Below are positions 8,840 to 18,288 of a stretch of DNA of 64,000 nucleotides, in pieces. The notes under the pieces are model-generated. The model did no database searches, had not been told where the DNA came from, and worked only from the letters and a program-made list of their open reading frames with translations. A program made the position numbers and the translations under genes. This stretch comes from Rhodospirillaceae bacterium. Lineage in GTDB: Bacteria; Pseudomonadota; Alphaproteobacteria; Rhodospirillales; JABJKH01. How positions within the stretch are numbered: the first letter of the stretch is position 1; the number at the start of each line of letters is the position of its first letter. The DNA lies in contig JABJKH010000103.1 of the NCBI GenBank assembly GCA_018660465.1, positions 1-64,000 on the forward strand, read 5' to 3'.

Positions 8840-9913
8840 ATGAGACGATCTTTCATTATATCGGGCATTCTTGCGGTGGCGGTGATTGTTTGGATTGGCT
8901 CCGGGCAGGTCGGCGGAAAGCCGTCTCCGTCGGGCGACACTCCACAGCAAAATAAAGTTTCCGAAGAAATTATCCCAGAAGTCAGAGTTAAGACGTTTCG
9001 TTCTGCTGAGCGGGTGCGTGAACTCTCATTGTTCGGTCGGACGGAAGCGGTTCGAATGGTGCAATTGCGCGCCGAGACAAAGGGCCGAATTATTGAGCGC
9101 GCGGTTAAAAAGGGCAGCACGGTCAAGAAAGGCGACGTGATCGTCAGGCTGGCGATGGATGACCGCAGCGCCCGATTGGATGGGGCGCAAGCGCTCGTCG
9201 AACAATACCGCGTTGCTTATGTGGCCGCGCAACAGCTCTCCAAGAAACAATTCAGATCTAAGGTGCGGTTGGCCGAAGCCAAGGCGCAACTGGAAACGGC
9301 GAAGACTCAATTGGCGGCGGTGAAGCTTGATATCCGCCGCACCGTCATTCATGCGCCGTTCGGCGGCGTGATCAATAAGCTTCCGGTCAATGTGGGTGAT
9401 TACGTGGAGGCCAAAGGGGAACTCGCAGAGCTAATCGACCTGGACCCAATCTTGGTCGTCGGACAAGTCACAGAGCGCGATATGGGGGCATTAAAGCTTG
9501 GTGCGAGGGCAAATATTCGAGTGGCTGATGGGCGCGAACGGAGTGGCATTATTGGTTTCATTTCCAAGGTTGGTTCCGCAACAACGAGAACTTTTAGGGT
9601 AGAGGTTCGGGTCGCTAATCCGAAGGGCGATATTTCGGAAGGTTTAACAACAGAACTGCGCCTGCCGGTTCAGACCGTGCGCGCGCACCTGATGTCGCCC
9701 TCTGTGCTGACGCTTTCCAAAACCGGAGCCATTGGCGTGAAGTCCCTTAACTCGGACAATAAAGTTGTCTTTAACGCGGTCGGCATGGTTGCGGATACGC
9801 CGGAAGGTATTTGGCTTTCCGGGTTGCCCGATGAGGTGATCGTGATCACGGTGGGGCAGGAATTCGTCCAAATTGGGCAGAAGGTCCGACCGCTTACAGA
9901 GATTCCAAAATGA
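8840..9913 (+). CDS. RND efflux periplasmic adaptor (membrane fusion protein)
   Basis: HlyD/AcrA-type adaptor, 357 residues from ATG 8840 (MRRSFIISGILAVAVIVWIG), which gives a single N-terminal membrane anchor; an upstream GTG at 8816 is less likely. A lipoyl-like half-motif (AETKGRIIERAVKKGSTVKK and later HAPFGGVINKLPVNVGDYV) flanks an alpha-hairpin of about 70 residues rich in Ala, Gln and Lys. It connects the inner-membrane pump to an outer-membrane channel. No TolC-like gene is in the window, so a distant one must be used. Its stop overlaps the pump start as ATGA (9910-9913), indicating translational coupling. Confidence 0.92.
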   Translation: MRRSFIISGILAVAVIVWIGSGQVGGKPSPSGDTPQQNKVSEEIIPEVRVKTFRSAERVRELSLFGRTEAVRMVQLRAETKGRIIERAVKKGSTVKKGDVIVRLAMDDRSARLDGAQALVEQYRVAYVAAQQLSKKQFRSKVRLAEAKAQLETAKTQLAAVKLDIRRTVIHAPFGGVINKLPVNVGDYVEAKGELAELIDLDPILVVGQVTERDMGALKLGARANIRVADGRERSGIIGFISKVGSATTRTFRVEVRVANPKGDISEGLTTELRLPVQTVRAHLMSPSVLTLSKTGAIGVKSLNSDNKVVFNAVGMVADTPEGIWLSGLPDEVIVITVGQEFVQIGQKVRPLTEIPK

Positions 9914-12900
9914 CCAACATCATCGATGCGGCGCTTTCCCATGCCCGGACTGTCATTTCGGCGTTGGTGCTGATTCTAATCGCGGGCACCATCGCCTACG
10001 TGGAGATTCCCAAGGAAGCAGACCCCGACATTAATATCCCGATTATTTATGTGAAAATGTCCCATGAAGGCATTTCGCCGGAGGATGCCGAGCGCCTGCT
10101 GATCCGGCCCATGGAGTTGGAACTTCGCGGCATAGAAGGTGTGAAGGAAATGCGCGCCAAAGGATACGAAGGTGGTGCCAGTGTTACTTTGGAATTCGAG
10201 GCTGGATTTGATGCGGACGTTGCCATAGATGATGTCCGCGCCAAGGTGGATTTGGCTAAATCAGAACTGCCTGACGAAACCGATGAGCCGACTGTTCACG
10301 AAGTTAATTTTAGTTTGTTCCCGGTGGTCATCGTTACATTGTCCGGCAACCTGCCGGAGCGCGCGCTTTTAAAAGTCGCACGGGACTTACAAGATTCAAT
10401 CGAGGGAATTTCCTCTGTCTTACAAGCGGAAATCGCTGGCGACCGTGAAGAAATGCTCGAGGTTCTCATCGATCCTGTGAAAGTCGAAAGCTATGGCTTG
10501 ACCATCGAACAAGCGATTGAGTCGGTGCGACGCAGCAATCTGCTGGTGGCGGCCGGGGCGCAGGACACGGGCAAAGGGCGCTTCTCGCTGAAGGTGCCGG
10601 GATTATTGGAAACTCGCAAAGACATCATGGACCTGCCGGTGAGCACGGACGCGGATGCGGTGGTCAGGCTTGGGCACATTGGTGAAATTCGGCGCACGTT
10701 TAAGGACCCAGAAGGCTTCGCACGGGTGAATGGCCGTTCTGCGTTGGCGCTGGAAGTCTCAAAACGAACCGGCGAAAATATTATTGAGACCATCGCACAG
10801 GTTCGCGCTGTGGTCGAAGCCGAGCGCAAGAGTTGGCCCAAAACCCTGCGACAAGTTCTTCACGTGGCCTATTCCCAGGATAAGTCCGATCAGGTTCGCA
10901 CCATGCTGACGGATCTACAGAACAACGTGATCAGTGCGGTTCTTTTGGTGATGATCGTCGTTGTTGCGGCCCTAGGGCTTCGCACCGCGGGCTTAGTTGG
11001 TGTTGCCATACCGGGGTCGTTCCTGACCGGCATCTTGGTTCTGGCCGCCTTGGGGCTGACCATTAACATTGTGGTCTTGTTCTCCCTCATCCTCGCGGTT
11101 GGCATGTTGGTCGACGGTGCCATTGTGGTGACCGAGTATGCAGATCGGAAAATGACAGAGGGGGAGCCAAAGGAGCGGGCTTACGGTCTGGCCGCCAAGC
11201 GAATGTCCTGGCCAATAATTGCGTCCACCATGACGACGCTAGCAGCCTTTCTGCCATTGATGTTTTGGCCAGGAATTGTCGGCGAATTTATGAAGTTCCT
11301 GCCCTTGACCTTGATCGCGACATTATCGGCATCGCTGATGATGGCGCTGATATTCGTGCCCACACTCGGTGCCCTCTTCGGCAAGCCAGGGGGGGGTGGC
11401 GGAGACGCGGAACATATGCAGATGATTGCCGGGGGAATTGGCGGCGGTAAGGGGGGGAATCTTACGGACATACCTGGATTTACCGGTTCTTACTTGAAGG
11501 TCTTGGGCATTGCGCTCAATCACCCTGCGAAAGTTTTGATGGCAGCGGTCATGCTGCTGGTCGGGGTGCAGGTGGTTTACGCCAATTTTGGCCGAGGGGT
11601 AGAATTCTTCCCCGATGTAGAACCTGATTTCGCCAAGCTTGAAGTTCGTGCCCGGGGAAATTTATCGATCAACGAAAAAGACGCCCTGATGAAGGAAGTC
11701 GAAAGTAGAATTCTGGGGATGAAGGAACTCGAAACCATTTACGCCCGAACCGGCCAAGAAAAGAATTCTGAGGAAGCAGAAGACATCATCGGCAATGTCT
11801 CGTTGGAATTTGTTGATTGGAAGCAGCGCCGAAAAGCCAAGCAAATACTTGGTGAAATTACCAAGCGAACCAAAGATTTAGCTGGAATTTTTGTTGATCC
11901 GCGAGAGCAAGAATCAGGGCCCCCTGTGGGCAAGGCCATCCAACTGCATCTCACGTCCAGGTATTATGAACTGCTGGCACCTGCTGTGGAAAAAATCTTA
12001 GCAGGCCTGCCTCAAATTGGCGGCATGATTAATGTCGTCGACAGCCGCCCGTTGCCAGGCATTGATTGGCAGATCAAGGTCGATCGAGCGCAGGCGGCGA
12101 AGTTCAACGCCGATGTCAGTCTCATTGGAAAATCAGTTCAGCTGGTGAGTACGGGACTTAAGCTTGGCGAGTACCGTCCAGATGATACCGACGAAGAAGT
12201 TGATATCCGCATTCGATATCCACGCCAATACAGGACCCTGGCTGAACTGGATAACATCCGTATCACCACCGAACAGGGCCGGGTGCCGATCAGCAACTTT
12301 ATTGAGCGTAAGGCCGAGCCCCGGGTCGGGACAGTCAGCCGAACCGACAGCCGCCGTGAAATGACGATCAAGGCCGATGTGGAAGAGGGTGTCCTGGTTG
12401 ATGCAAAAGTTCAGGAAGTTCAGGCATGGCTGGAAGGGGCCGGCATTGATCCCAGAGTAAAGATCGCCTTCAAGGGCGAGAACGAGGAACAGAACAAAGC
12501 CCAGGCGTTCCTGGTCAGGGCCTTTGCCGTCGCGTTGTTCATTATGGCGATTATTCTCGTGACCCAGTTCAACAGCTTTTATTCGGCCTTCCTGATCCTG
12601 ACCGCCGTCATCATGTCGACCATTGGCGTCTTCATTGGACTTCTGCTGACCGAACAGCCCTTCGGCATTGTTATGGGAGGGATTGGCGTGATCGCGCTTG
12701 CCGGTATTGTAGTTAACAACAATATCGTGCTGATTGATACCTATGATCGGTTGGTCCAAGAAACCAAGGCGGCGGGATCCGCGCGCGATGCGATCCTTCG
12801 AACGGGGGCTCAGCGCTTGCGTCCGGTCCTGCTAACATCGGTTACGACGATCTTGGGGCTTTTGCCCATGGTCCTCGGTATGAATATCGATTTCTTTACC

Positions 12901-13077
12901 CGAGAAGTGAGCCTTGGCGCTCCTTCGACCCAGTGGTGGCGACAGTTGTCTACGGCGATTGTCTTCGGATTGGGATTCGCGACGGTCTTAACCTTGGTCG
13001 TCACTCCATCGGCGTTGATGGTTCGTGCGAATGTAAAAGCGTGGCTTCAGCGGCGGAAGGCTGCCGGTACTGCTTAA
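9910..13077 (+). CDS. RND efflux pump, AcrB/MdtB-like permease subunit
   Basis: Inner-membrane proton-driven exporter of 1055 residues, normal for the family. Two halves each have one N-terminal helix (VISALVLILIAGTIAYVEIPKEADP), a large periplasmic porter domain and five further helices. Helix 4 carries GMLVDGAIVVTEYADRK, with a single Asp where AcrB has two. The second half holds ALAGIVVNNNIVLIDTYDRL and RLRPVLLTSVTTILGLLP. A Gly-rich cytoplasmic loop about residues 494-520 is encoded by G-runs (8 G at 11389-11396). Substrate unknown; drugs, bile-like compounds or lipids are typical. It is convergent with pssA, 11 bp apart. Confidence 0.94.
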   Translation: MTNIIDAALSHARTVISALVLILIAGTIAYVEIPKEADPDINIPIIYVKMSHEGISPEDAERLLIRPMELELRGIEGVKEMRAKGYEGGASVTLEFEAGFDADVAIDDVRAKVDLAKSELPDETDEPTVHEVNFSLFPVVIVTLSGNLPERALLKVARDLQDSIEGISSVLQAEIAGDREEMLEVLIDPVKVESYGLTIEQAIESVRRSNLLVAAGAQDTGKGRFSLKVPGLLETRKDIMDLPVSTDADAVVRLGHIGEIRRTFKDPEGFARVNGRSALALEVSKRTGENIIETIAQVRAVVEAERKSWPKTLRQVLHVAYSQDKSDQVRTMLTDLQNNVISAVLLVMIVVVAALGLRTAGLVGVAIPGSFLTGILVLAALGLTINIVVLFSLILAVGMLVDGAIVVTEYADRKMTEGEPKERAYGLAAKRMSWPIIASTMTTLAAFLPLMFWPGIVGEFMKFLPLTLIATLSASLMMALIFVPTLGALFGKPGGGGGDAEHMQMIAGGIGGGKGGNLTDIPGFTGSYLKVLGIALNHPAKVLMAAVMLLVGVQVVYANFGRGVEFFPDVEPDFAKLEVRARGNLSINEKDALMKEVESRILGMKELETIYARTGQEKNSEEAEDIIGNVSLEFVDWKQRRKAKQILGEITKRTKDLAGIFVDPREQESGPPVGKAIQLHLTSRYYELLAPAVEKILAGLPQIGGMINVVDSRPLPGIDWQIKVDRAQAAKFNADVSLIGKSVQLVSTGLKLGEYRPDDTDEEVDIRIRYPRQYRTLAELDNIRITTEQGRVPISNFIERKAEPRVGTVSRTDSRREMTIKADVEEGVLVDAKVQEVQAWLEGAGIDPRVKIAFKGENEEQNKAQAFLVRAFAVALFIMAIILVTQFNSFYSAFLILTAVIMSTIGVFIGLLLTEQPFGIVMGGIGVIALAGIVVNNNIVLIDTYDRLVQETKAAGSARDAILRTGAQRLRPVLLTSVTTILGLLPMVLGMNIDFFTREVSLGAPSTQWWRQLSTAIVFGLGFATVLTLVVTPSALMVRANVKAWLQRRKAAGTA

Positions 13078-13088
13078 ATTAGTTGGTC

Positions 13089-13937
13089 TCAGGCCGATTT
13101 ATCGTCTTTTTCTTCCGTCTTCTCCGTTCCTTTATCATCATCACCGGCAGTAGGAACCCCTTGAATACTGGCGGCCTGTTTTTTCAGGCTACTGTAGGCG
13201 CGAATTGAAAAGGGGATGGTGCCGATATATAGGAACAGAACGGCAGATAGCGTTGTCCAGGGCGCACTTACCGATGCTGCAAATAGCAACAACACGATCA
13301 ACATCGTCGGCAAAACCCAGCGTTGAGAGATATGGAACTTCTTAAAGGAGAAGGTTGGGATGTTGCTGATCAGGAGAGCTGAGACGACGACCAGGAATCC
13401 AGCAACGACTTCCGGTCGACGAACCAACTCATCACCGATCAAAAACGACAGGATCATTGGCGTCAGGACCAAGCCCGCGCCTGCTGGGGCCGGGACGCCA
13501 CTGAAATAATTATAAGCCCAAGGCGGCATCGCGCTTTCCAGTGCTGTATTAAAACGCGCCAAGCGAAGGGCGCAGCAGACACCGAACAGCAGCGCCACAA
13601 CCCAGCCCGGCTTGCCGAGATCATGGGTCGACCACATAAATAGCATCAGGGCAGGGGCCACGCCGAAGCCGATAAAATCTGAAAGCGAATCTAATTCAGC
13701 GCCGAATTTGCTGGACCCTTTAAGCAAGCGTGCAACGCGGCCATCCAAGGTATCCAAGATCGCGGCGGCAAGGATGGAATAGACGGCGGCTTCCCAGTTC
13801 TCGCGCAACGAATACTGAATGGCGGTCATGCCGGCACACAACGCCAATAGTGTCAGGATATTCGGGATCATTTTGTTGAACGGCAAGCGTTTCAACCGTG
13901 GGGGGCGCGGCAATCGGGCTCTTTTTGGTGTGCGCAT
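13089..13937 (-). CDS. pssA: CDP-diacylglycerol--serine O-phosphatidyltransferase
   Basis: Makes phosphatidylserine from CDP-diacylglycerol and serine, the first step to phosphatidylethanolamine. The protein has 282 residues and a basic N-terminus (RTPKRARLPRPPRLKRL). The CDP-alcohol phosphotransferase motif is complete: DGRVARLLKGSSKFGAELD followed by SLSD (pattern DGxxAR-x8-GxxxDxxxD). Several hydrophobic helices follow, so it is an inner-membrane protein of the type II subclass. A charged, repetitive C-terminus (about residues 255-282, Lys/Glu/Asp-rich) looks disordered. It lies 8 bp downstream of psd, the next enzyme of the pathway, an arrangement common in alphaproteobacteria. Confidence 0.95.
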   Translation of the reverse strand: MRTPKRARLPRPPRLKRLPFNKMIPNILTLLALCAGMTAIQYSLRENWEAAVYSILAAAILDTLDGRVARLLKGSSKFGAELDSLSDFIGFGVAPALMLFMWSTHDLGKPGWVVALLFGVCCALRLARFNTALESAMPPWAYNYFSGVPAPAGAGLVLTPMILSFLIGDELVRRPEVVAGFLVVVSALLISNIPTFSFKKFHISQRWVLPTMLIVLLLFAASVSAPWTTLSAVLFLYIGTIPFSIRAYSSLKKQAASIQGVPTAGDDDKGTEKTEEKDDKSA

Positions 13938-13945
13938 TTGCGGTC

Positions 13946-14632
13946 CTAACGTATTTCCCCAATCCGGGCCGGATCGTTCCGCATCAAATCAGCAAGAACA
14001 GTTTCTCCAGCGACGGCCTTTTGTCCCAGGGCAACCATTGGCGCAACGCCATCCGGCAGGTAGACATCGACCCGGCTGCCAAACCGGATCATACCGAATC
14101 GTTCTCCCGCGCGCACGGATTGTTCTTCCTTGACCCAGCAGATGATCCGCCGCGCGACAAGCCCGGCAATCTGGACGCAGGCAATTTCCCGTCCGTCTTC
14201 CATCTTGATCCGAAGGCTCTGGCGTTCATTTAATTCGCTAGCTTTATCTAACGACGCATTTAGGAACTGCCCCGGCCAATACGCCATGGTCGTGATTGTT
14301 CCGTCGCAGGGCGCACGGTTCACGTGGACATTAAAAACGTTCATGAAGATGCAAACTCTGAGCCGGGGCTCACTCCCCATATTCAGCTCAGGCGGTGGCG
14401 GCGCACTGTCTATGAGCTGCACAACACCGTCAGCAGGGGCGATGACCAAGCCTTCCCGGTTCGGCGTGAACCTATCTGGGTCGCGAAAGAAACAGATGCA
14501 CCAGACAGTTAAGACCGAAGCTAGCATACCAATCGGTATTGCGATGTACGCGAGTGCCACATTGACCACGGCAAAGGCGATAATAAACGGCCAGCCCTCA
14601 CGATTGATGGGAACAAAAATAACCTTCAGCAC
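13946..14632 (-). CDS. psd: Phosphatidylserine decarboxylase (short, type II-like proenzyme)
   Basis: Converts phosphatidylserine to phosphatidylethanolamine. The 228-residue protein belongs to the short 'Psd-related' class found in alphaproteobacteria. It has N-terminal hydrophobic helices ([30 protein letters not shown]) and then FRDPDR, a typical entry into the catalytic domain. The self-cleavage site is the Gly-Ser in [14 protein letters not shown] (about residue 180), which would yield a pyruvoyl group on Ser. [10 protein letters not shown] carries the conserved His. It is the first gene of the psd-pssA pair. Confidence 0.94.
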   Translation of the reverse strand: MLKVIFVPINREGWPFIIAFAVVNVALAYIAIPIGMLASVLTVWCICFFRDPDRFTPNREGLVIAPADGVVQLIDSAPPPPELNMGSEPRLRVCIFMNVFNVHVNRAPCDGTITTMAYWPGQFLNASLDKASELNERQSLRIKMEDGREIACVQIAGLVARRIICWVKEEQSVRAGERFGMIRFGSRVDVYLPDGVAPMVALGQKAVAGETVLADLMRNDPARIGEIR

Positions 14633-14689
14633 ACCGAATCCTATATTCTTTTCAGAACGTTACCATATTTCTGCGATAGGGGTACCCGG

Positions 14690-15829
14690 CTATTGAGCGT
14701 TTGGCAAGGCAAACACTTGCCCGGGATGGATCAGATTTGGATCGGCGATTTGTTCCTGATTGGCTTCAAAGATCACCGTGTAGGCAAAGCCGGAACCGTA
14801 GGTGCGCCGTGCTAAACGCCAGAGACTATTTCCCGGCTGAACAATGATAAACGTACCCTCTTTTAAATCGGTAATGGGTTTCGCGCGTTCAAAGGGGAAT
14901 TCGACCCGGGCCAACACCTTGCCATCGGTCTGAACCCGGTCAGCGCGAAGCCGGTACAGGCCAGGCTCAATGGGTTCTGTAGGGCTAATCTGCCAGACGC
15001 CTTTTTTATCGGTAATGGTTCGGCCCAGAAACTTATTACTGAGGTAGACGTTGACCGGCGCCCCAGGTTCCGCGTGACCACTGATGCTGAGCTGCCCCGA
15101 ATCGTCATAGTCAACGGCATCAACCACGATCCAGTTTTTACCAGTGCCGCCGGAGGGTGCTTTCGGATCAGCTTCCTCCGCTGGGGTTTGAAGAACCGTG
15201 ACCGGCCCGCGGCCTTTGCTTGGAACTTTGAAAGCGAGGGTGCCGGATTTTTTCTTGGTTGTCTCACCAGCGATATTTTTATTCGGCGCAGGGACGACGA
15301 CCACCACGTTGGAAGCAGAGAACATCGGTTTGGAATCTTTGATTTCCATGCGCAGTTTCAACTGGTGAGGGCCAGGTTTTAGACGCTTATCGGGAACAAA
15401 CACCCATTCACCCCGCCGGTCGGCGGTAACGTGGCCGAGTTCCTTGTTGCCGTCCATGATAACGACGCGGCTGTCGGGTTCGGCGCGACCGGCTATGACA
15501 GCTTCGCCTTGCGGATTTACCCGGGCGACATCGAAGCTGGGAGGGCGCGGTCCAACTGGCTCGGGTGCTAGCACTGGTGCTTTAACTGCTGGCAGCTTAG
15601 GTGTTGGTTCAGGAGCTTTTACCGAGGGCGTAGATACACTTTGTTCAGGCAAATCCTCGGGTTTATCAGGTTGAGCGGGGGCAGGAGTCGGTTTTGCCGG
15701 TTTTGCCGGTTCCGCCGTTGTAACGGGCTCTGGCGGGCCGACATCATCATGCCAAAGCTGAAAATTCAGGATGAACGCAAACCCGACGATCAGGACGCCA
15801 GCGATGGCTATGACCATGGGGCGTGTCAT
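14690..15829 (-). CDS. LysM-domain cell-envelope protein with Ig-like repeats
   Basis: Predicted envelope protein of 379 residues from ATG 15829 (MTRPMVIAIAGVLIVGFAFILNF), giving one N-terminal membrane anchor; a GGAAA sequence precedes it. A Pro/Ala/Lys-rich linker (about residues 35-90) is followed by two beta-sandwich-like segments with the signatures GRAEPDSRVVIMDG and GHAEPGAPVNVYLSN, both typical of bacterial Ig-like repeats. A C-terminal LysM domain (FIIVQPGNSLWRLARRTYGS, ending HPGQVFALP) should bind peptidoglycan. This layout is widespread in alphaproteobacteria. Its exact role is not known; a structural or peptidoglycan-tethering function is inferred. Confidence 0.88.
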   Translation of the reverse strand: MTRPMVIAIAGVLIVGFAFILNFQLWHDDVGPPEPVTTAEPAKPAKPTPAPAQPDKPEDLPEQSVSTPSVKAPEPTPKLPAVKAPVLAPEPVGPRPPSFDVARVNPQGEAVIAGRAEPDSRVVIMDGNKELGHVTADRRGEWVFVPDKRLKPGPHQLKLRMEIKDSKPMFSASNVVVVVPAPNKNIAGETTKKKSGTLAFKVPSKGRGPVTVLQTPAEEADPKAPSGGTGKNWIVVDAVDYDDSGQLSISGHAEPGAPVNVYLSNKFLGRTITDKKGVWQISPTEPIEPGLYRLRADRVQTDGKVLARVEFPFERAKPITDLKEGTFIIVQPGNSLWRLARRTYGSGFAYTVIFEANQEQIADPNLIHPGQVFALPNAQ

Positions 15830-15958
15830 GCGAGGTTTCCTTGTCGGTTCATGGCAGCCTCGGCAGTTTCTCTGGGAGGAGCGTTCTGACCGATACAATA
15901 ATACGGCCCTCGCCCAGGTGCAATAACCGGGCAGGAAATGTCATGAGGAAAAAGCCTG

Positions 15959-16891
15959 TTAAGGTGCCTTTTTTTCTTCGTTAAGCTCGTGAAAAATAGG
16001 GGGCAGGGATTTGAGGTAGGTGATAATGGCGGCAATGTCACCCGGTGCTAATTTTTCGGTCGAATTTTCCACCACCTCAGCCATTGTATCCCCGACAAAG
16101 TCGCCGTCCGGTAGGCCGCCAGTGGAGAGGAGGTCAACAATCTCATCGTCGCTCCACTGGCCAAGGCCGGTTTCTTTATCCGGTGTGATATTCGGAATGA
16201 TGCCACCTTCGGGACCGTCTGCGGTTCCTGCCATCTCGCGGCTTTTATCAATCCCGCCAAGCGCATTTCGCGGGCTATGACATTCGCCGCAATGGGTGAG
16301 ATGGCGGACTAAATAGGCTCCCCGGTTCCACTCAATGCTTTGGCTTTGGTCAGCTTGGAAGGGGCCGCTTTTAAAGAACAACATCTTCCAGAAATACACA
16401 CTGAACCGCCAGCCAAAGGGGAATTTAATGTCATGGTCGCGGTTGGCCTTGGCGACCGGCGGCACCGAAAATAAATAGGACTTTAAATTTAGGATATCAC
16501 GGTCGGTCATGCCGCTGTAGGACGGGTAGGGGAAGACCGGGAAGTAATGGCCGCCCTGGGGGCTCAAGCCGTCGCGAAGTGCGCGGGCAAAATCAGTGTC
16601 AGACCAAGCGCCGATCCCGTGGGTTTTGTCAGGTGTAATATTGGGGCTGTAATAAATTCCGAAGGGGGTCTTGAAGGCTCGTCCACCGGCTAAGATTTTG
16701 CCCTTGTTTTTAACATCCGTGTGACAGCCTTGGCAGCCAGCCGCCGCAAACAGGGTTTTGCCGTGAATTGGGTCAGGCTTTGGCTTGTTAACAAATGAAT
16801 TGGGGCCGACGGTTGGCGTCGGCCCCAGCACATAAACAGCCCCAAGACCAAGTGCGCCGACAGCGACGAGAACCGTCAAGAATTTGCGCAT
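15959..16891 (-). CDS. Diheme cytochrome c
   Basis: Periplasmic electron carrier of 310 residues with two haem c sites: CQGCH (residues 53-57) and CGECH (about residue 202). Met ligands lie in downstream Pro-rich loops. The N-terminus (RKFLTVLVAVGALGLGAVYVLG) is a signal peptide or uncleaved anchor. PNITPDKTHGIGAWSD and PNITPDKETGLGQWSDDE are the repeated family signature of the two-domain cytochrome c linked to gluconate/alcohol/aldehyde dehydrogenases and related oxidases. No dehydrogenase is adjacent, so its partner is unknown. A cytochrome c' gene lies 21 bp upstream on the same strand and may be co-transcribed. Confidence 0.92.
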   Translation of the reverse strand: MRKFLTVLVAVGALGLGAVYVLGPTPTVGPNSFVNKPKPDPIHGKTLFAAAGCQGCHTDVKNKGKILAGGRAFKTPFGIYYSPNITPDKTHGIGAWSDTDFARALRDGLSPQGGHYFPVFPYPSYSGMTDRDILNLKSYLFSVPPVAKANRDHDIKFPFGWRFSVYFWKMLFFKSGPFQADQSQSIEWNRGAYLVRHLTHCGECHSPRNALGGIDKSREMAGTADGPEGGIIPNITPDKETGLGQWSDDEIVDLLSTGGLPDGDFVGDTMAEVVENSTEKLAPGDIAAIITYLKSLPPIFHELNEEKKAP

Positions 16892-16912
16892 TGGTGGGGA
16901 TATTCGCTTTAT

Positions 16913-17395
16913 CTACATCTTTTTCTTTTTCTTTTTCTTGGCCCGGAAATTCTTATGGCAACCGCCGCAAGATTTACCGAGGCCTTTCATGGCCGCACCG
17001 ATAGCCCCTTTGTCGCCACCTTTGGCTGCGGTTAAAAATGCAGCAGAGGCAGAGGCGAAGGCATCAACCGCTGTCTTGAATTCAGCCGGCTTAGACCAAA
17101 TCGCAGGAAGGGCACGGGTTTTGATCGTGCCCATTTCTGAGCCTTTTGGGTAATAGCCACCATTAATCCGGCCCATCGCAGCCATGCCTTCAGCATGGCC
17201 AACCAATGCACCGCGGCCGCCCTTACCTTTTAAGGCGAGCTTGATGCCGCCCATGTGGCCACCGATAGCCTTCATGGTTGCTTTGCGGGCCTTGATATCT
17301 GCAGTGCCGTCGGCTTTTGCGATCTCGACGCTGCCTGTGGTTAAGAAGAGCCCGGCGATCAATGCCAGGGAAATTGTACGGAATGTATTCATCAT
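16913..17395 (-). CDS. Cytochrome c' (c556-type) with lysine-rich tail
   Basis: Periplasmic four-helix-bundle cytochrome of about 160 residues. ATG 17395 (or the adjacent ATG 17392) is chosen because AGGGGGG precedes it by about 8 nt; the signal peptide is NTFRTISLALIAGLFLTTGS. The C-terminal haem site CGGCHKNFR is where this class carries it. After it the protein ends in seven consecutive Lys and a Met, longer and more basic than usual. Cytochromes c' bind NO or CO or transfer electrons; the role here is not clear. Probably co-expressed with the diheme cytochrome gene just downstream. Confidence 0.9.
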   Translation of the reverse strand: MMNTFRTISLALIAGLFLTTGSVEIAKADGTADIKARKATMKAIGGHMGGIKLALKGKGGRGALVGHAEGMAAMGRINGGYYPKGSEMGTIKTRALPAIWSKPAEFKTAVDAFASASAAFLTAAKGGDKGAIGAAMKGLGKSCGGCHKNFRAKKKKKKKM

Positions 17396-17631
17396 GGGTT
17401 TAACCCCCCTTATCAGAGCTGATCCCATGTTGGGTATCAGCGGGTTAGCCTAAAAACTATACTTAATGTAAAAATCATAAGCCCATTACCACCCTAGGAT
17501 AAAGGGGCACGTTCTCACAACTTGTTGATCGTATTAAAGCAGACTGACAAATGTAAGATAAAATTGCTTTGTGATCCTCTGTGCGCCATGGCATAGAAAT
17601 TGGAGTCATAAGCGAGTTTAGGCAATTATTT

Positions 17632-18216
17632 ATGAGCAAGATTTCTTCAGTAGCGGTATTTTGTGGCTCCAAGGCCGGTGATGACCCGGAGGATGCGAAA
17701 GAAGCCCAACGTCTCGGCGAAATCCTTGTTGAACGCAATATTCGCCTTGTCTACGGCGGCGGGGGGATTGGCCTTATGGGCATCATCGCCAGAACTGTCA
17801 TCGATGGCGGCGGAAAAGTCACCGGCGTGATCCCAGATTTCCTGATGAAGCTTGAAGTCGGCAACCCGGATGTCGATGAACTGATCATCACCGAAAGTAT
17901 GCATGAGCGCAAACGCACCATGTTTGAGCGCGCCGACGGGTTCGTAATCCTTCCGGGCGGTCTCGGCACTCTGGACGAAACCTTCGAAATCATGACCTGG
18001 AAGCAACTCCGCCAACACGACAAGCCCATCGTTGTGGTCAACGTCAATGGTTACTGGGACCCTTTCCGCGCCCTCATTGAAAACAGCATCAAAGGCGGTT
18101 TCGCGCATCCGGCGATCCTTGAACTTGTTACGGTTGTAGACTCAACCGACCAAATAATGGAAGCCCTGGAAAACGCACCAGAGCCTCAAGAAGTAGTGCT
18201 GACAAGCCATTTGTAG
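17632..18216 (+). CDS. LOG family protein (TIGR00730; nucleoside 5'-monophosphate phosphoribohydrolase type)
   Basis: A 194-residue Rossmann-fold protein starting at ATG 17632 (SKISSVAVFCGSKAGD). The LOG motif is complete: PGGLGTLDETFE near residue 110 and the upstream ERKRTMFE arginine region. Early GGGGIGLMG marks the nucleotide loop. Family members cleave N6-modified or plain AMP to base and ribose 5-phosphate; in bacteria many act in nucleotide salvage or cytokinin-like adenine release. No strong Shine-Dalgarno is seen. It is divergent from the cytochrome c' gene. Confidence 0.92.
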   Translation: MSKISSVAVFCGSKAGDDPEDAKEAQRLGEILVERNIRLVYGGGGIGLMGIIARTVIDGGGKVTGVIPDFLMKLEVGNPDVDELIITESMHERKRTMFERADGFVILPGGLGTLDETFEIMTWKQLRQHDKPIVVVNVNGYWDPFRALIENSIKGGFAHPAILELVTVVDSTDQIMEALENAPEPQEVVLTSHL

Positions 18217-18250
18217 AGACATCTTCTCCTAAGCTTTAAACTATGTTACC

Positions 18251-18280
18251 ATGGTCATGTCTATGGTCATATATAGGAGG
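18251..18280 (+). promoter_or_regulatory. Direct repeats and ribosome site before the toxin-antitoxin pair
   Basis: ATGGTCAT occurs at 18251-18258 and again at 18263-18270, 12 bp apart, followed by AGGAGG at 18275-18280, 8 nt before the GTG start. Repeats at this place would fit autorepression by the antitoxin-toxin complex, as known for Phd/YefM modules. The operator role is inference. Confidence 0.4.
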
Positions 18281-18288
18281 GATATACC

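Noticed and set aside
12133-12759. A 208-codon open frame on the minus strand
   Set aside because: Opposite the RND pump gene; His/Asn/Gln-rich as expected of the reverse of membrane-protein codons.
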